From NCBI GenBank assembly GCA_964497475.1, contig CAZCDM010000006.1:1-33291 (forward strand): DNA of 33,291 nucleotides. Direction: 5' to 3'. Positions 1-11,075 of the stretch are shown here, piece by piece. How positions within the stretch are numbered: the stretch's first letter is position 1; every line of letters begins with the position of its first letter. The position numbers and the translations under genes were made by a program. The notes under the pieces are model-generated. The model had not been told where the DNA came from and ran no database searches. It saw only the letters and a program-made list of their open reading frames with translations. The stretch comes from CAZCDM01 sp964497475. Lineage in GTDB: Bacteria > Planctomycetota > Phycisphaerae > SM23-33.

Positions 1-67
1 CCCACTATCGGCACAAAGACCAACCAGACGTTATGCATTTAACAGAGTACTAGGTCCATCCATACAG

Positions 68-93
68 CAGGCCCCGAAACGACGCGGGGCCTG
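68..93. terminator. Stem-loop downstream of the large lipoprotein gene
   Basis: A perfect 9-bp stem (CAGGCCCCG with CGGGGCCTG) around an 8-base loop lies 40 bases past the stop codon of the minus-strand lipoprotein gene. There is no T-run on either side, so it may be a transcript-stabilising hairpin or a weak terminator. The rest of positions 1-133 shows nothing recognisable. Confidence 0.35.
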
Positions 94-133
94 GCACCTC
101 CACCTGCGAATCATGTCATACCGCTCACGCGGG

Positions 134-3037
134 TCAGTTTGATCTCACTTCGGGCTTAAAGCCGCTCAGGTCGACCGTCTTCCACGTGCCGGTCTCGACT
201 TTGAAGCTCGGCGAGAGTTCCAGCTCGACCGGGCGGCGGTCTTTGCTCACGCCGACCACGCGGAGGCGGCATTGGCGGGAGTTGACCATCGGCACGGTCC
301 ACATCGTCGCCCGGCTCCGGCGGAGGTCGCGGGCCACGGTCGTCCAGCGGTCGCCGTCGTCGCTGCTGAACTGCAGCTCCATCGATTCGAACCTGCCGTT
401 ATGGGTCGGGATCCAGTTCAACAGTCGGCTGACGCCGCCGCGGAGAATCATGTTCGCCTCGGGCCAACCCTGCTGGACCGACTCGGGAATATCACTCAGG
501 CGGGCAATCGGCGTCGGGGCGCGAACGCGGGAGGGCGTATCGCCCCGCGGGGTCTTGTCGCCGGGGTTAATCGCAACGTCGCGAGCGGTCTGGCTGGGAC
601 GGTAGACCTGATCCTGCTCGACCTCGATGGCCAGCGGCTCGGGATCCTCCGGCTGGTTCTCGCTGGGGATCGCACTGAGAGCGGGCACGGCCGAGTCGTC
701 CTGGGGTGTGTAATTGTGGGCGTTGACGCGCGGAGCCTGGCCCATGGTTTCGGGCTGGCTGCGCGGCGTGTCGATGGGTTGGAGCTGCAGCGGGTTGCGC
801 TTCGGCCGGGCCGGGCTGGGCCGCTGCGCCGGTGCAGCCGACTCGACCGGCTGAGGGGCCGGGCTCATCGACTCCTCGGCCGGCTCGGCGGTGGGGTCGG
901 GGCCGGGCAGAGGCTTGATGCGGACGGTGTCGTCGCCTCGAGGCCGGGCCATCTGCCGGGGCTCGCGGGACGTCCGGCGAATAGCCGAGGCTTGCGGCGG
1001 TGTCACGCCGGGCTTATCCGCAATGGCGATCTGCGGCTCAACGGCCGGCTCGACCGACGGCTCGGCCTCCACGACCGGCCTGGGACGACCCAGCGGCTCG
1101 GTCGGCTGGGTAAGTTTGTCGGGCTTGGGGACATTCCACGTCGGGGCTGCACTGGCCGGCTCGTTCGTTGCGACCGTCGGCTGCCGCTGGATCTTCGGCG
1201 TGGTCGCCGGGGAGACCTCCGTGGGCACCTGGGGCTCGCTCTTGCTGACGGCCAGGTCGGTCGACGGCGCAGGAATCATCTGCACCTGGGGCGCTTCGGC
1301 CACGACAGGCTCGCGGGGTTCCGGTGCGGGCCGGCTCGGCCGGGGCGAGTCGCCCTGGCCTTTGAGCGTGCGGGCGATTTCCACATCCTTCTGCTTGGGC
1401 TTCGCCTTCGCCGCCAGGGCCGCCTTGCGGAACTCCTCGATCTGCTCCTGCCGACGGCGTTCGATCACCGCCAGCGGCTCGACGCCAGGGGCCTGGGCGG
1501 GGGTTTTCTTCGCAGCCGGTTTGGCCGCGGGCTCAGCCGGCGCGACCGCAATGCCATCGCGGGGCTGGGGTTGCTGCTGTGCGATCCATTGATCGGCCGG
1601 GTCCACCGGGGCCGGCTCGCTGGCGAGCCTCGGCTTGACGGGCTCGGCCCGTTTCGGCTGGGGCTGATCTTCGGCGGGCTCCTGGGCCACCCCGACCGGC
1701 CCCGGCGCTGCAGACTCGGCCGCCGGTTCGGGCCGGACCGGGGCCGTTTCCAGCTTCGGCGTCGGCGGGGTCGGATCGCCCTGGGCTACGCTCTGCGGAT
1801 CGACCTTGATCGGATCGAGCAGGTCGGCCGGGGGAACCAGTCCGTCCTTTCGTTCGGCGATCTGCTGCTCGCGGCGGGCGGCGATTTCGGCCCGTCGCTG
1901 CTCGACCTGAACAATGCGGTCATCGCGCGGCACGACCGACTGGCGGGTCTGGCTGTCGTCCTGCGGGCGGACCGGGCCGCGATACACACTGGCCTGGGCC
2001 GGCTTCTGCTGCTGCGGCGCGATCGTATAGGGGTAGGCCAGATCGCTCGGTCGGCCCGACGGGGTCGGTTCGAGGATCTGCGAAGGCTGACGCGGAACGA
2101 CATCTTCCGGACGCGGCTCGGCGGACGTCTGCGCGGTCGGCTGCGGCGAAGCCGGTGCAGGCTGGGGCTGAGCCGGTCGCGGCGTCCGAACCGGCCGAAC
2201 ACCCGGACTGCTCGCCACGGCCGGCGAGGACGCCTCCCCCCGTGGCATGGAGGAAACCAGCAACACCGGCGTCATGCCAATGCCGATATTGCCCGCCTTG
2301 TCCTTCGCCTCGACACGGAACCGCAGACCAGCCTGATCGGCCGCCTCGGGGGGGATGGTGACTTTCATCGTGCCAACTCGAGGGAGCGTCTGACCAAATC
2401 GCGACCATACAAGATTATGCGGAAACTGAGCAAAGCAGGTGCTCATCCGCACCGACTCGGCATTCATGTACGGATCCTCTACGGCCCAGTGCAGCGTAAT
2501 ATCGTCGCCAACCCGATAGATATGGGGAATCTTTTTCTCCTCGTCTTCCCATGGGCCCGGCGAGACTGCCAGCGTCACAGCCGGGGGCTGGGTGTCGACG
2601 ATGTAGATCTTGTGAGGCTGGAACGGCGGGACTTCCGTCGGAGCAAAGCCGGGCCCGACAAAGCGAATCCAGTACCGGCCGTCCCCTTCGGCCTGGTAGA
2701 GAAAATACCCCTGCTCGATTCCGTAATATCCGTTCTTGCCCCAACGGCTGCCGCCATCGGCCGATGCATACACGGCCGTGCGCGGCACGACGTCATCCTG
2801 CCGCCCATCGGGGTGTTTGATGAAGAACTGCTCGTTCCGTACATAGTACACAGGGATATTGTTGCCCACCTTCTCGGCCGGCTGGATATCCTGCGTTGGC
2901 TGATAGTAAATCGGCTGATCGTAGAAGCATTGCGGGATACTGCCGCCTTCCCACTCCGGATTGTCGTCCGAAGCAGTACAGCTCATCAGTATGCCGCAAA
3001 GCAGCAAAGCCGTTCCCATTCGCATTCCGTTGCGCAT
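134..3037 (-). CDS. Large Pro-rich lipoprotein, unknown function
   Basis: A 967-residue envelope protein. It begins with a lipoprotein signal peptide: basic start, hydrophobic stretch and lipobox ILMSC with Cys20 as the likely lipidated residue. Residues about 25-265 are globular and beta-rich in appearance, with Trp/Tyr/Gly-rich segments and a stretch resembling an Ig-like fold (DKAGNIGIGM). Residues about 270-850 are a very long Pro/Ala/Glu/Gln-rich region with low-complexity repeats, presumably disordered. The last ~110 residues are again globular (LQFSSDDGDRWTTVARDL onward) and resemble a beta-sandwich. The start is supported by AGGAG about eight bases upstream. I do not recognise the family; a long flexible spacer holding a C-terminal domain away from the membrane is inference. 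The opposite strand carries a long open frame caused by codon bias. Confidence 0.8.
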   Translation of the reverse strand: MRNGMRMGTALLLCGILMSCTASDDNPEWEGGSIPQCFYDQPIYYQPTQDIQPAEKVGNNIPVYYVRNEQFFIKHPDGRQDDVVPRTAVYASADGGSRWGKNGYYGIEQGYFLYQAEGDGRYWIRFVGPGFAPTEVPPFQPHKIYIVDTQPPAVTLAVSPGPWEDEEKKIPHIYRVGDDITLHWAVEDPYMNAESVRMSTCFAQFPHNLVWSRFGQTLPRVGTMKVTIPPEAADQAGLRFRVEAKDKAGNIGIGMTPVLLVSSMPRGEASSPAVASSPGVRPVRTPRPAQPQPAPASPQPTAQTSAEPRPEDVVPRQPSQILEPTPSGRPSDLAYPYTIAPQQQKPAQASVYRGPVRPQDDSQTRQSVVPRDDRIVQVEQRRAEIAARREQQIAERKDGLVPPADLLDPIKVDPQSVAQGDPTPPTPKLETAPVRPEPAAESAAPGPVGVAQEPAEDQPQPKRAEPVKPRLASEPAPVDPADQWIAQQQPQPRDGIAVAPAEPAAKPAAKKTPAQAPGVEPLAVIERRRQEQIEEFRKAALAAKAKPKQKDVEIARTLKGQGDSPRPSRPAPEPREPVVAEAPQVQMIPAPSTDLAVSKSEPQVPTEVSPATTPKIQRQPTVATNEPASAAPTWNVPKPDKLTQPTEPLGRPRPVVEAEPSVEPAVEPQIAIADKPGVTPPQASAIRRTSREPRQMARPRGDDTVRIKPLPGPDPTAEPAEESMSPAPQPVESAAPAQRPSPARPKRNPLQLQPIDTPRSQPETMGQAPRVNAHNYTPQDDSAVPALSAIPSENQPEDPEPLAIEVEQDQVYRPSQTARDVAINPGDKTPRGDTPSRVRAPTPIARLSDIPESVQQGWPEANMILRGGVSRLLNWIPTHNGRFESMELQFSSDDGDRWTTVARDLRRSRATMWTVPMVNSRQCRLRVVGVSKDRRPVELELSPSFKVETGTWKTVDLSGFKPEVRSN

Positions 3038-3223
3038 ATACCACTCCTGTGCAGAAGTGCGGTCTCAACAGACGTTCCGTTGTCTTGGGAAAGTTATCGG
3101 TCACTGCCGAAGAAGCTCTACAGTAATTATCGGAACTTTTCTCCCCGGCCGAATTCATCCGTCCCGGCCTGGTCCCGGCCTGCAAGGTACGGGCGGTTAG
3201 CTCCCCTCCAATCAGCCCGCCGC

Positions 3224-3397
3224 TCAGCGCGATTCATCATCCGAAACCGAGCAGTGATTATCGGACCCGCCCTGCCCGAACCGGCGACACGCACTGCACC
3301 CTTTGCTCCGCCCGGTCAGGCTCCGCCAGACCTGCCGGCCCAGAAGATAGACCGCCGCAGCCACCAACAGCATGACGATAATCGATTCGTTACCCAT
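3224..3397 (-). CDS. Small single-pass membrane protein with CxxC
   Basis: A 57-residue frame starting MGNESIIVML. It has one hydrophobic segment (residues ~5-20), then a basic RxxWRSLTGRSKG stretch, a CSAC pair (Cys34, Cys37) and a third Cys at position 49. This layout, an N-terminal helix followed by a Trp/Arg motif and clustered Cys, resembles the FeoB-associated Cys-rich membrane protein family (PF12669), but no feoB is nearby. It lies 28 bases downstream of the extended greA gene on the same strand, so it could be co-transcribed. No good Shine-Dalgarno is visible before the ATG, which lowers confidence. The segment 3038-3223 between this gene and the lipoprotein gene shows nothing else. 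Confidence 0.45.
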   Translation of the reverse strand: MGNESIIVMLLVAAAVYLLGRQVWRSLTGRSKGCSACRRFGQGGSDNHCSVSDDESR

Positions 3398-3425
3398 CGG
3401 TTCATTGTAGGCGGCAACCGGTGAG

Positions 3426-5594
3426 CTATTCCACCGCCTGGCCGAGCGAGGCGATGGTGTACGTCCCGGCCTGGCCGTCGATCTCGATCTCGACCGACTC
3501 GCCGGGCTTCTTGCCCAGCAGCGCCTCAGCCAGCCGCGTTTGGTACGAGTAAACGCCCCGGGCCGTATCGCTGTCCCACGGGCCGAGGAACTTCACGTCC
3601 ACCTCCCGGCCGTCCTCGCTGCGGAGCGTCACGCGCGAGCCGACCGACACATGATCCGACGGCGCCGCGCCGGGCTCGAGAATCTTCGCCTTCGAGAGTT
3701 CCTCGGACATCTTCCGCACGCGGGAGACCAGCATGTCCCGCTCTTCGATGGCAGCCTGCCAGTCGGCATTCTCCCGCAAGTCGCCCTCTTCGGCGGCCTC
3801 GCCGATCTGCTTGGCATTGGCGGGCATTTTTTCGTCCTTCAGCTCGCGGAGCTCTTCCTGCCGGGCCGCCAGACCCGCGTCGGTCGTCCAGATGACCGAC
3901 TTGTCCTCCCAAGGCTGGATCGTCTTTTTGATGAACAGGTGCGGGAAGGTGTTCCGCAGCATCAGCTCGATATCTTCGCGCAGGCTCACCGCCAGGCCGT
4001 CCGTGCGGTTGATCTGGTTGAGAATCACCGCCGCCATGCCCTGGTCCATCTGCTCCAGGGCGCGGCGGATCAGATCGCCCCCGCTGGCCGAGAGCGCATC
4101 GCGAATCGCCTGCCGCGCCTCGCGCTTGGCGTCGCGGTCGGCCTGCCACTTATGGTCAATATCATGCAGCGCCTGAAGCATCTTCGTCAGCAGCGTCACC
4201 GACGCCGGCTTCTCGCCGGCCGGTAAGTCCTCCCGCCCCCACGCCCAGACCAGCACAGCCAGCCGGCTCGTCGGTTCGAGAATCGCCTGATCCACCGCCT
4301 CGCCGATCACCTCACCCCGGCCGTGCGATACGAGCATCTCGCCCAGCACGTCGAGCTGATTAGCCGGCGCCTGAATGAACAATTCCGCCAGCACATCGCC
4401 CGCATCATCGCGCCGACCAACCGCCTCCAGCGCCGCAGGCCAGAACGCCTCCAACGGCAAGGCCGCCACCGCCTCGGCCGGGTTCTTCGCTGCCTCCAGC
4501 ACCTCATCCACCGTCGGCACGTCGTCGCTCGGCTCGGGCAGGCCCGCCTGCCGACAGGCCGACAGCGACGTCACCGCCGCCAGCGCATCGGCCGGCCGCT
4601 TCGGATGCCACTGCGCCACCCGCGCCGCAAGCGTATCGGCGATCTCCTGCAGAAAGTCACTCTTCGGCTCAACGTTCCGGGCCGCTGCCTCGCTGAGATA
4701 CCGCCCCAGCAGCTCAAAATAGTCCACCGGGCCGTACGCCTCGGCCAGGTCGTCCGCCAGCTCGGCCTCCAGCGACAGCCCGCCAGCGTGATACGAAATC
4801 GTCACCGGGTTGCGCCCTTCCAGCGTCAGCTCGGCGGTTTTCTTCGCGGCCGTGCGAGCCCGGCCCCACCAGCCGGTCCACTTTTTCGCGTCGAGATACT
4901 TCGGCACGAGCAGGTCCTTCAGCGTGTCGCTGTCGGTCTGCCCGCCGGCCGACTTGGCCAGGCCCAGCAGCACCTCGCCGGGCTTCTTCTGCACCCACTG
5001 AGCCGCATCGTCCGCCTCACGGATCCGCACGCGAAAGTCGTCGGCCTCGAGTCGCTCGAAATCGTCCGCCAGCTTTTTCGCATCGAGCGTGTCGGTCGAA
5101 CCATCCTCGTCAATCTCCAGCTCGCCCAGCGGCGTGACGCGCTGGAACTTCGCGACGCGGTCCTCGAACCGACCGCCCAGCCAGTCGCCCGGCTGCAGGG
5201 CTAAGCAAGTCTCCAGCGTCCGCAGTGCCCGCCGCGGGCTCTGGCCGCTCTCCAGCCCGGCCGACTCGTAAATCGTATCGAAGTGCTCCGCCTGGCCGTG
5301 GACGTCCTTTACCAGCCGAGCCACCTCGCCGCGCAGCTCTTCGCTGTCCGGCACGGCCAGCAGCGCCGCAGCCGCCATCGGCAGGAGCTTGTCCGCCGCC
5401 GTGGACTCGTGCGCCTCCAGCAGCGCCCAGCCGAGCATCGAGGCCGTCTCGGCCCGGTCGGCCTCGACAAACGCCTCCAGCACCTCGCGGATCGCCTCCG
5501 GCGAGGGGTTGTCCTCAATCGCATCCATCCAAAGCGACTCAGCCCGGTCCCACGCACCAGTGCCCATCGCATCCTTAATGTTCTGTACGTTCAT
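3426..5594 (-). CDS. greA: Transcription elongation factor GreA, long PVC-type form
   Basis: Encodes a 722-residue protein whose last ~153 residues are a complete GreA: an antiparallel coiled coil (residues ~570-640) followed by an FKBP-like C-terminal domain. The coiled-coil tip reads EEGDLREN, keeping the acidic pair (Asp605, Glu608) that corresponds to Asp41/Glu44 of E. coli GreA and positions Mg2+ for transcript cleavage in backtracked RNA polymerase. The first ~565 residues are a helical extension, probably repeat-like, of unknown role. Chlamydia GreA proteins are of similar size (about 715 residues), so this is a known lineage-specific form. The frame stays open 31 codons further upstream, but the MNVQNIKDAM start follows GGGAGA at suitable spacing and leaves room for the divergent selA promoter. 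It is transcribed away from selA. Confidence 0.85.
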   Translation of the reverse strand: MNVQNIKDAMGTGAWDRAESLWMDAIEDNPSPEAIREVLEAFVEADRAETASMLGWALLEAHESTAADKLLPMAAAALLAVPDSEELRGEVARLVKDVHGQAEHFDTIYESAGLESGQSPRRALRTLETCLALQPGDWLGGRFEDRVAKFQRVTPLGELEIDEDGSTDTLDAKKLADDFERLEADDFRVRIREADDAAQWVQKKPGEVLLGLAKSAGGQTDSDTLKDLLVPKYLDAKKWTGWWGRARTAAKKTAELTLEGRNPVTISYHAGGLSLEAELADDLAEAYGPVDYFELLGRYLSEAAARNVEPKSDFLQEIADTLAARVAQWHPKRPADALAAVTSLSACRQAGLPEPSDDVPTVDEVLEAAKNPAEAVAALPLEAFWPAALEAVGRRDDAGDVLAELFIQAPANQLDVLGEMLVSHGRGEVIGEAVDQAILEPTSRLAVLVWAWGREDLPAGEKPASVTLLTKMLQALHDIDHKWQADRDAKREARQAIRDALSASGGDLIRRALEQMDQGMAAVILNQINRTDGLAVSLREDIELMLRNTFPHLFIKKTIQPWEDKSVIWTTDAGLAARQEELRELKDEKMPANAKQIGEAAEEGDLRENADWQAAIEERDMLVSRVRKMSEELSKAKILEPGAAPSDHVSVGSRVTLRSEDGREVDVKFLGPWDSDTARGVYSYQTRLAEALLGKKPGESVEIEIDGQAGTYTIASLGQAVE

Positions 5595-5659
5595 CGTTGT
5601 CTCCCGCTGTTCAGGGCCGGGCATTGTCGCATGAAGCGGGCTCCTTGCAAAGCCCCATC

Positions 5660-5687
5660 TTGCAGCCGCCGCCCGATGCGGTACCAT
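5660..5687 (+). promoter_or_regulatory. Candidate selA promoter
   Basis: TTGCAG and TACCAT are separated by 16 bases. The expected start point, about seven bases after the -10 element, falls on the A of the selA ATG at 5694. No Shine-Dalgarno precedes that ATG, so a leaderless mRNA is possible. The hexamers are imperfect matches (4 of 6 each). Confidence 0.35.
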
Positions 5688-5693
5688 ACAACC

Positions 5694-7112
5694 ATGACCT
5701 CACCCGCCCATCAAAGCCTGCTCCGCCGCCTGCCGAGCATCAGCGAACTGCTCGCCAGCCCGACGGCCACCGCCTGGCAGAGCGACCATCCCGCCGAACT
5801 CGTCACCGACTGCCTCCGCGCCGCCGTCGACGACCTCCGCGCCGACATCCTCGCCGACCGCGGCGGCCAGTGCGGCCCGGCGCACATCACACCCGGGGCC
5901 CTCCTCGACCGCGCCGCAGACTACCTCGCCGCACGCACCAGGCCCAACATCCGCCCGGCCATCAACGCCACCGGCATCATCCTGCACACCGCCCTGGGCC
6001 GAGCCGTCTGGCCCGCCAGCATCGTCGACGACATGGTCCCGGGGCTCAAGGGCTACGTCACCCTCGCGATTGATCGCGAAAGCGGCACACGATCCGAACG
6101 CGACAACCGCGTCGAGGCCATCCTCTGCGAGCTGACCGACGCCGAGGCCGCCACCGTCGTCAACAACAACGCCGGGGCCACGCTGCTGGCCCTGGCGGCC
6201 CTGTGCGGCGGCGGCGAGGTCATCGTCTCGCGTGGCCAACTCATCGAAATCGGCGGCTCGTTCCGCCTGCCGGACGTCATGGCTGCCAGCGGCGCGACCA
6301 TGATCGAAGTCGGCACGACCAACCGCACCCACCTGCGCGACTACGCCAACGCCTGCACCGAGCAGACCGCCGCGATCTTCCGCGCCCACCCGAGCAACTA
6401 CCGCGTTGTCGGCTTTGCCGGCACCCCCAGGCTGGACGAACTCGTCGCCCTGGGCCGCGAAAAACATCTGCCCGTCATCGACGACCTCGGCGCGGGGGCC
6501 CTGATCGGCCTGGAGCGGTTCAACCTGCCCCACGAGCCGACCATGGGCGAGTCCATCGCCGCCGGGGCCGACGTCGTCCTCGCCAGCGGCGACAAGCTCA
6601 TCGGCGCCAGCCAGGCCGGCGTTCTCGTCGGCCGGGCCGAAGCCATCCACGCCATCCGCCGCCACCCCCTGGCCCGCGCCCTCCGGCCGGACAAAACCTG
6701 CCTCATGGCTCTGGAACGCACGCTGATGCTCTTCCGCGACCCCGACCGCCTCGTCCGCGAGCACCCCACCTACCGCATGCTCGCCGAGTCGGTCGGAACC
6801 CTCACCACCCGGGCCGAGCGGCTCGCCGAAGCCATCGGCACGCCCGCCGGGGCGACCTGCGAGATCATCGACTCGGCCGCCTACCTCGGCAGCGGCTCGC
6901 TGCCCACCGAAGCCCTGCCCAGCCGGGCCGTGGCGATCAAGCCCACCGCGATCAAGCCCGACGAACTGGCCCGCCGCCTCCGCCTGCACGACGCCTGCCT
7001 CTTTACCCGCATCGACGCCGGCTGCGTCCTGCTTGATGTCCGCACCATCACCGACAGGGAAATCCCCACCATCGCCGCCGCCCTGGCCGAAACGCTCGCC
7101 CAGCACCGCTAG
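5694..7112 (+). CDS. selA: L-seryl-tRNA(Sec) selenium transferase
   Basis: PLP-dependent enzyme that converts seryl-tRNA(Sec) to selenocysteinyl-tRNA(Sec) using selenophosphate. The 472-residue product is full length for the family. It has the N-terminal tRNA-binding region (residues ~1-80), the NATGIILHTALGRA segment (91-104), the NNNAGATLL stretch, and the PLP-lysine motif ASGDKLIGASQAG with Lys301, equivalent to Lys295 of E. coli SelA. The usual GGPQAG after the lysine is GASQAG here. I chose ATG 5694 (MTSPAHQS); an in-frame ATG at 5676 is possible but has no ribosome-binding site either. The gene ends two bases before selB, so selA-selB-selD is one operon. The opposite strand carries a 468-codon open frame that is only a shadow. 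Confidence 0.95.
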   Translation: MTSPAHQSLLRRLPSISELLASPTATAWQSDHPAELVTDCLRAAVDDLRADILADRGGQCGPAHITPGALLDRAADYLAARTRPNIRPAINATGIILHTALGRAVWPASIVDDMVPGLKGYVTLAIDRESGTRSERDNRVEAILCELTDAEAATVVNNNAGATLLALAALCGGGEVIVSRGQLIEIGGSFRLPDVMAASGATMIEVGTTNRTHLRDYANACTEQTAAIFRAHPSNYRVVGFAGTPRLDELVALGREKHLPVIDDLGAGALIGLERFNLPHEPTMGESIAAGADVVLASGDKLIGASQAGVLVGRAEAIHAIRRHPLARALRPDKTCLMALERTLMLFRDPDRLVREHPTYRMLAESVGTLTTRAERLAEAIGTPAGATCEIIDSAAYLGSGSLPTEALPSRAVAIKPTAIKPDELARRLRLHDACLFTRIDAGCVLLDVRTITDREIPTIAAALAETLAQHR

Positions 7113-7114
7113 CC

Positions 7115-9080
<1,966 letters not shown>

Positions 9081-9094
<14 letters not shown>

Positions 9095-10931
9095 TCACGC
9101 CAAACGCCGCCGCATCATGCAGCGGTCGATGAAGCTGGGCCATTGCATTTGCGACCCCAAACGTCCCTGCCCGTGCGACGTGTTCCGCGAGCAGGGCATC
9201 TGCCCCTGTGCGGGCGAGAGGCCCGAGCCGACCCCGGCCGGGCAGGTCCGCCTGACCGAGCAGGTCCACAACGCCGGCTGCGCGAGCAAGATCGCCCCGG
9301 CCGACCTCGAAGCCGTCCTGGCCCGGCTGCCGGATTGCACCGACCCGGCCGTTCTGTGCGGAACGGCCGCCGGCGACGACGCGGGCGTCTACCTGCTGCC
9401 CGACGGTGCCTGCCTCGTCCAGACCGTCGATGTGATGACCCCCGTGGTCGACGACCCGCGCACCTTCGGGCGCATTTGTGCGGCCAACTGCCTCTCGGAC
9501 ATCTACGCCATGGGCGGCGAGCCGAAGACGGCGCTGAGTGTGCTGGCCTTCCCGGCTGAGACGCTCGACGGGCAGATCATGTACGAGATGCTCGACGGCG
9601 CGATGGCGATTTTCGCCGAGGCGGGCGTGGCCGTCATCGGCGGCCACAGCGTCAAGGACGAGGAGATCAAGCTCGGCTTTGCGATTACGGGCACGATCGA
9701 CCCCACCGCCGTCACCCGGCGTGACGGGCTGCGGGCCAGCGATGCGTTGATTCTGACCAAGCCGCTGGGCGTGGGGGTGCTGAACTTCGCCCGGCAGATC
9801 GGGCGGGACGTGCCCGGCCTGGCCGCGGCGACCGAGGCGATGCAGCAGCTCAACGCCGAAGCGGCCCGGGCGGCTGCGACCGTCGGCGTCAACGGCTGTA
9901 CCGACGTGACGGGCTTCGGGCTGTTTGGCCATCTGGTGGGCATGGTGCGATCGGCGGAAGTGACCGCGCAGGTCTGGGCCGATGCGTTGCCAGCCTTCGA
10001 CGGCGCCGCCAAGCTGCTGAGCGAGGATGTCATCCCCGGCGCGATCGAGCGGAACACGGAATTCGTCGCCGGCGATCTGCTGGTCTCGCCGGCGGTGACG
10101 GCGGGCGAGGTCCTGCTGGGCTACGACGCGCAAACCTCCGGCGGGCTGCTGCTGGCCGTGCCGGACGAGCGACGCGACGCGCTGCTGGCGGAACTTGCCG
10201 CCCGGGGCGTGGAGGCGTGGCACGTCGGCTGTGTGACGGGCGAATCGGCCGGGCAGATCGTCGTGACGCGCCGCGATGAGTCGGCCGGGGTGGCTGGGCT
10301 GCGAAGCTGGGTCGATGCGCCTCACGATGCGATGGCGGGACAGGAGCCCCGCCACCCGAACTCCAACGCGCCGGCCCAGCCGGGCGCTGCCATGCCCGGC
10401 CAGGGCGCGACATCCTCCTGCTGCTGCGCGGAATCACAACCGGCTGACAACACATCCGGCTGCTGTAGCGCAGATGCGGGCGAGGAGAGCGCAAGCTGCG
10501 GCGGGAATGAGGCGAGCGGCGAGAGCTGCTGCGGGGATTCGCAATCGGCCGACGGCGCCGCCGGCTGCTGCGACGGTGGCGATTCTGATGACCATGCAGG
10601 CTGCTGCAGTGACATCTTCGGCCGGGCCGATGCGGCGGATGGACAGTCCACCGCGCCAGCGTCGATGGAAGCGTTCGGTGCGTTGATGTCCTCTGCCGGC
10701 CAGGCGGGGCTGATCGACGAGCGGACCAAGGAGCTGGTGAACTTCGCCCTGGTGCTGATGGGGCGCTGCGAGCCATGCTTTGCGGCGCACTGGGCCAAGG
10801 CGCGGTCGATGGGAGTCACCGAGGCCGAGCTGGACGAGGTGGCCTGGTGTGCGGCCGCGATGGGCGGCGCGGTGGTGCGGATGTTCTACCTGGAGCAGAA
10901 ACGCAAAGCCACCACCGGCGGATGCTGCTGA
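9081..10931 (+). CDS. selD: Selenophosphate synthetase fused to Cys-rich and AhpD-like modules
   Basis: A 616-residue fusion; ordinary SelD is about 350. Residues 1-50 hold three CXC pairs (Cys22/24, 30/32, 41/43), a pattern reminiscent of the catalytic subunit of ferredoxin-thioredoxin reductase but with different spacing. Residues ~53-415 are SelD, which makes selenophosphate from selenide and ATP. The catalytic Cys67 and Lys70 lie in AGCASKI, equivalent to Cys17/Lys20 of E. coli SelD, and DVTGFGLFGHL and DAQTSGGLLLAV are intact. A short linker overlapping a dispersed repeat follows, then residues 447-509 with 12 cysteines, mostly as CC pairs. Residues ~527-605 are a carboxymuconolactone decarboxylase/AhpD-type domain with redox motif CEPCFAAH (Cys563, Cys566, His570), and the protein ends GGCC. 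GGAG at 9071 supports ATG 9081. The role of the added modules, perhaps selenium or thiol delivery, is inference. Confidence 0.93.
10333..10360 (-). repeat. Palindromic repeat, family 1, inside selD
   Basis: A 7-bp stem (TGGCGGG with CCCGCCA) around the 8-base loop ACAGGAGC. The reverse complement of its 20-base core is found exactly at 31489-31508, and the match runs on through CCACCCGA. The element is read in frame as part of the linker between the SelD core and the CC-rich segment (about residues 418-427). Confidence 0.75.
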
Positions 10932-11075
10932 GCTGTGTTTCTCTACGCCTTGCCTTGCGCGGCTGGTAGGCAGCAGGGCCGGGATGGTCCTGCAACTCAC
11001 CGCAAGATGCCCAGCCACGGCCCCCCGGGCCATGCCGATGCCCGCATGCGGAGCGAGCTCGTCATGCCTTGTCGT

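Noticed and set aside
272..3424. A 1050-codon open frame on the plus strand opposite the large lipoprotein gene
   Set aside because: Arg/Gly/Leu-rich shadow of a high-GC Pro-rich gene; the minus-strand frame has a lipobox signal peptide and a ribosome-binding site.
5700..7106. A 468-codon minus-strand frame within selA
   Set aside because: Gly/Ala/Asp-rich antisense shadow; selA has all family motifs.
10929..11000. The TGA ending selD (after ...GGCC) as a selenocysteine codon, since the frame stays open for about 700 bases
   Set aside because: The following codons cross repeat sequences, show no family similarity and have no convincing SECIS hairpin. Long open frames are common at this GC content, and the AhpD domain is already complete.
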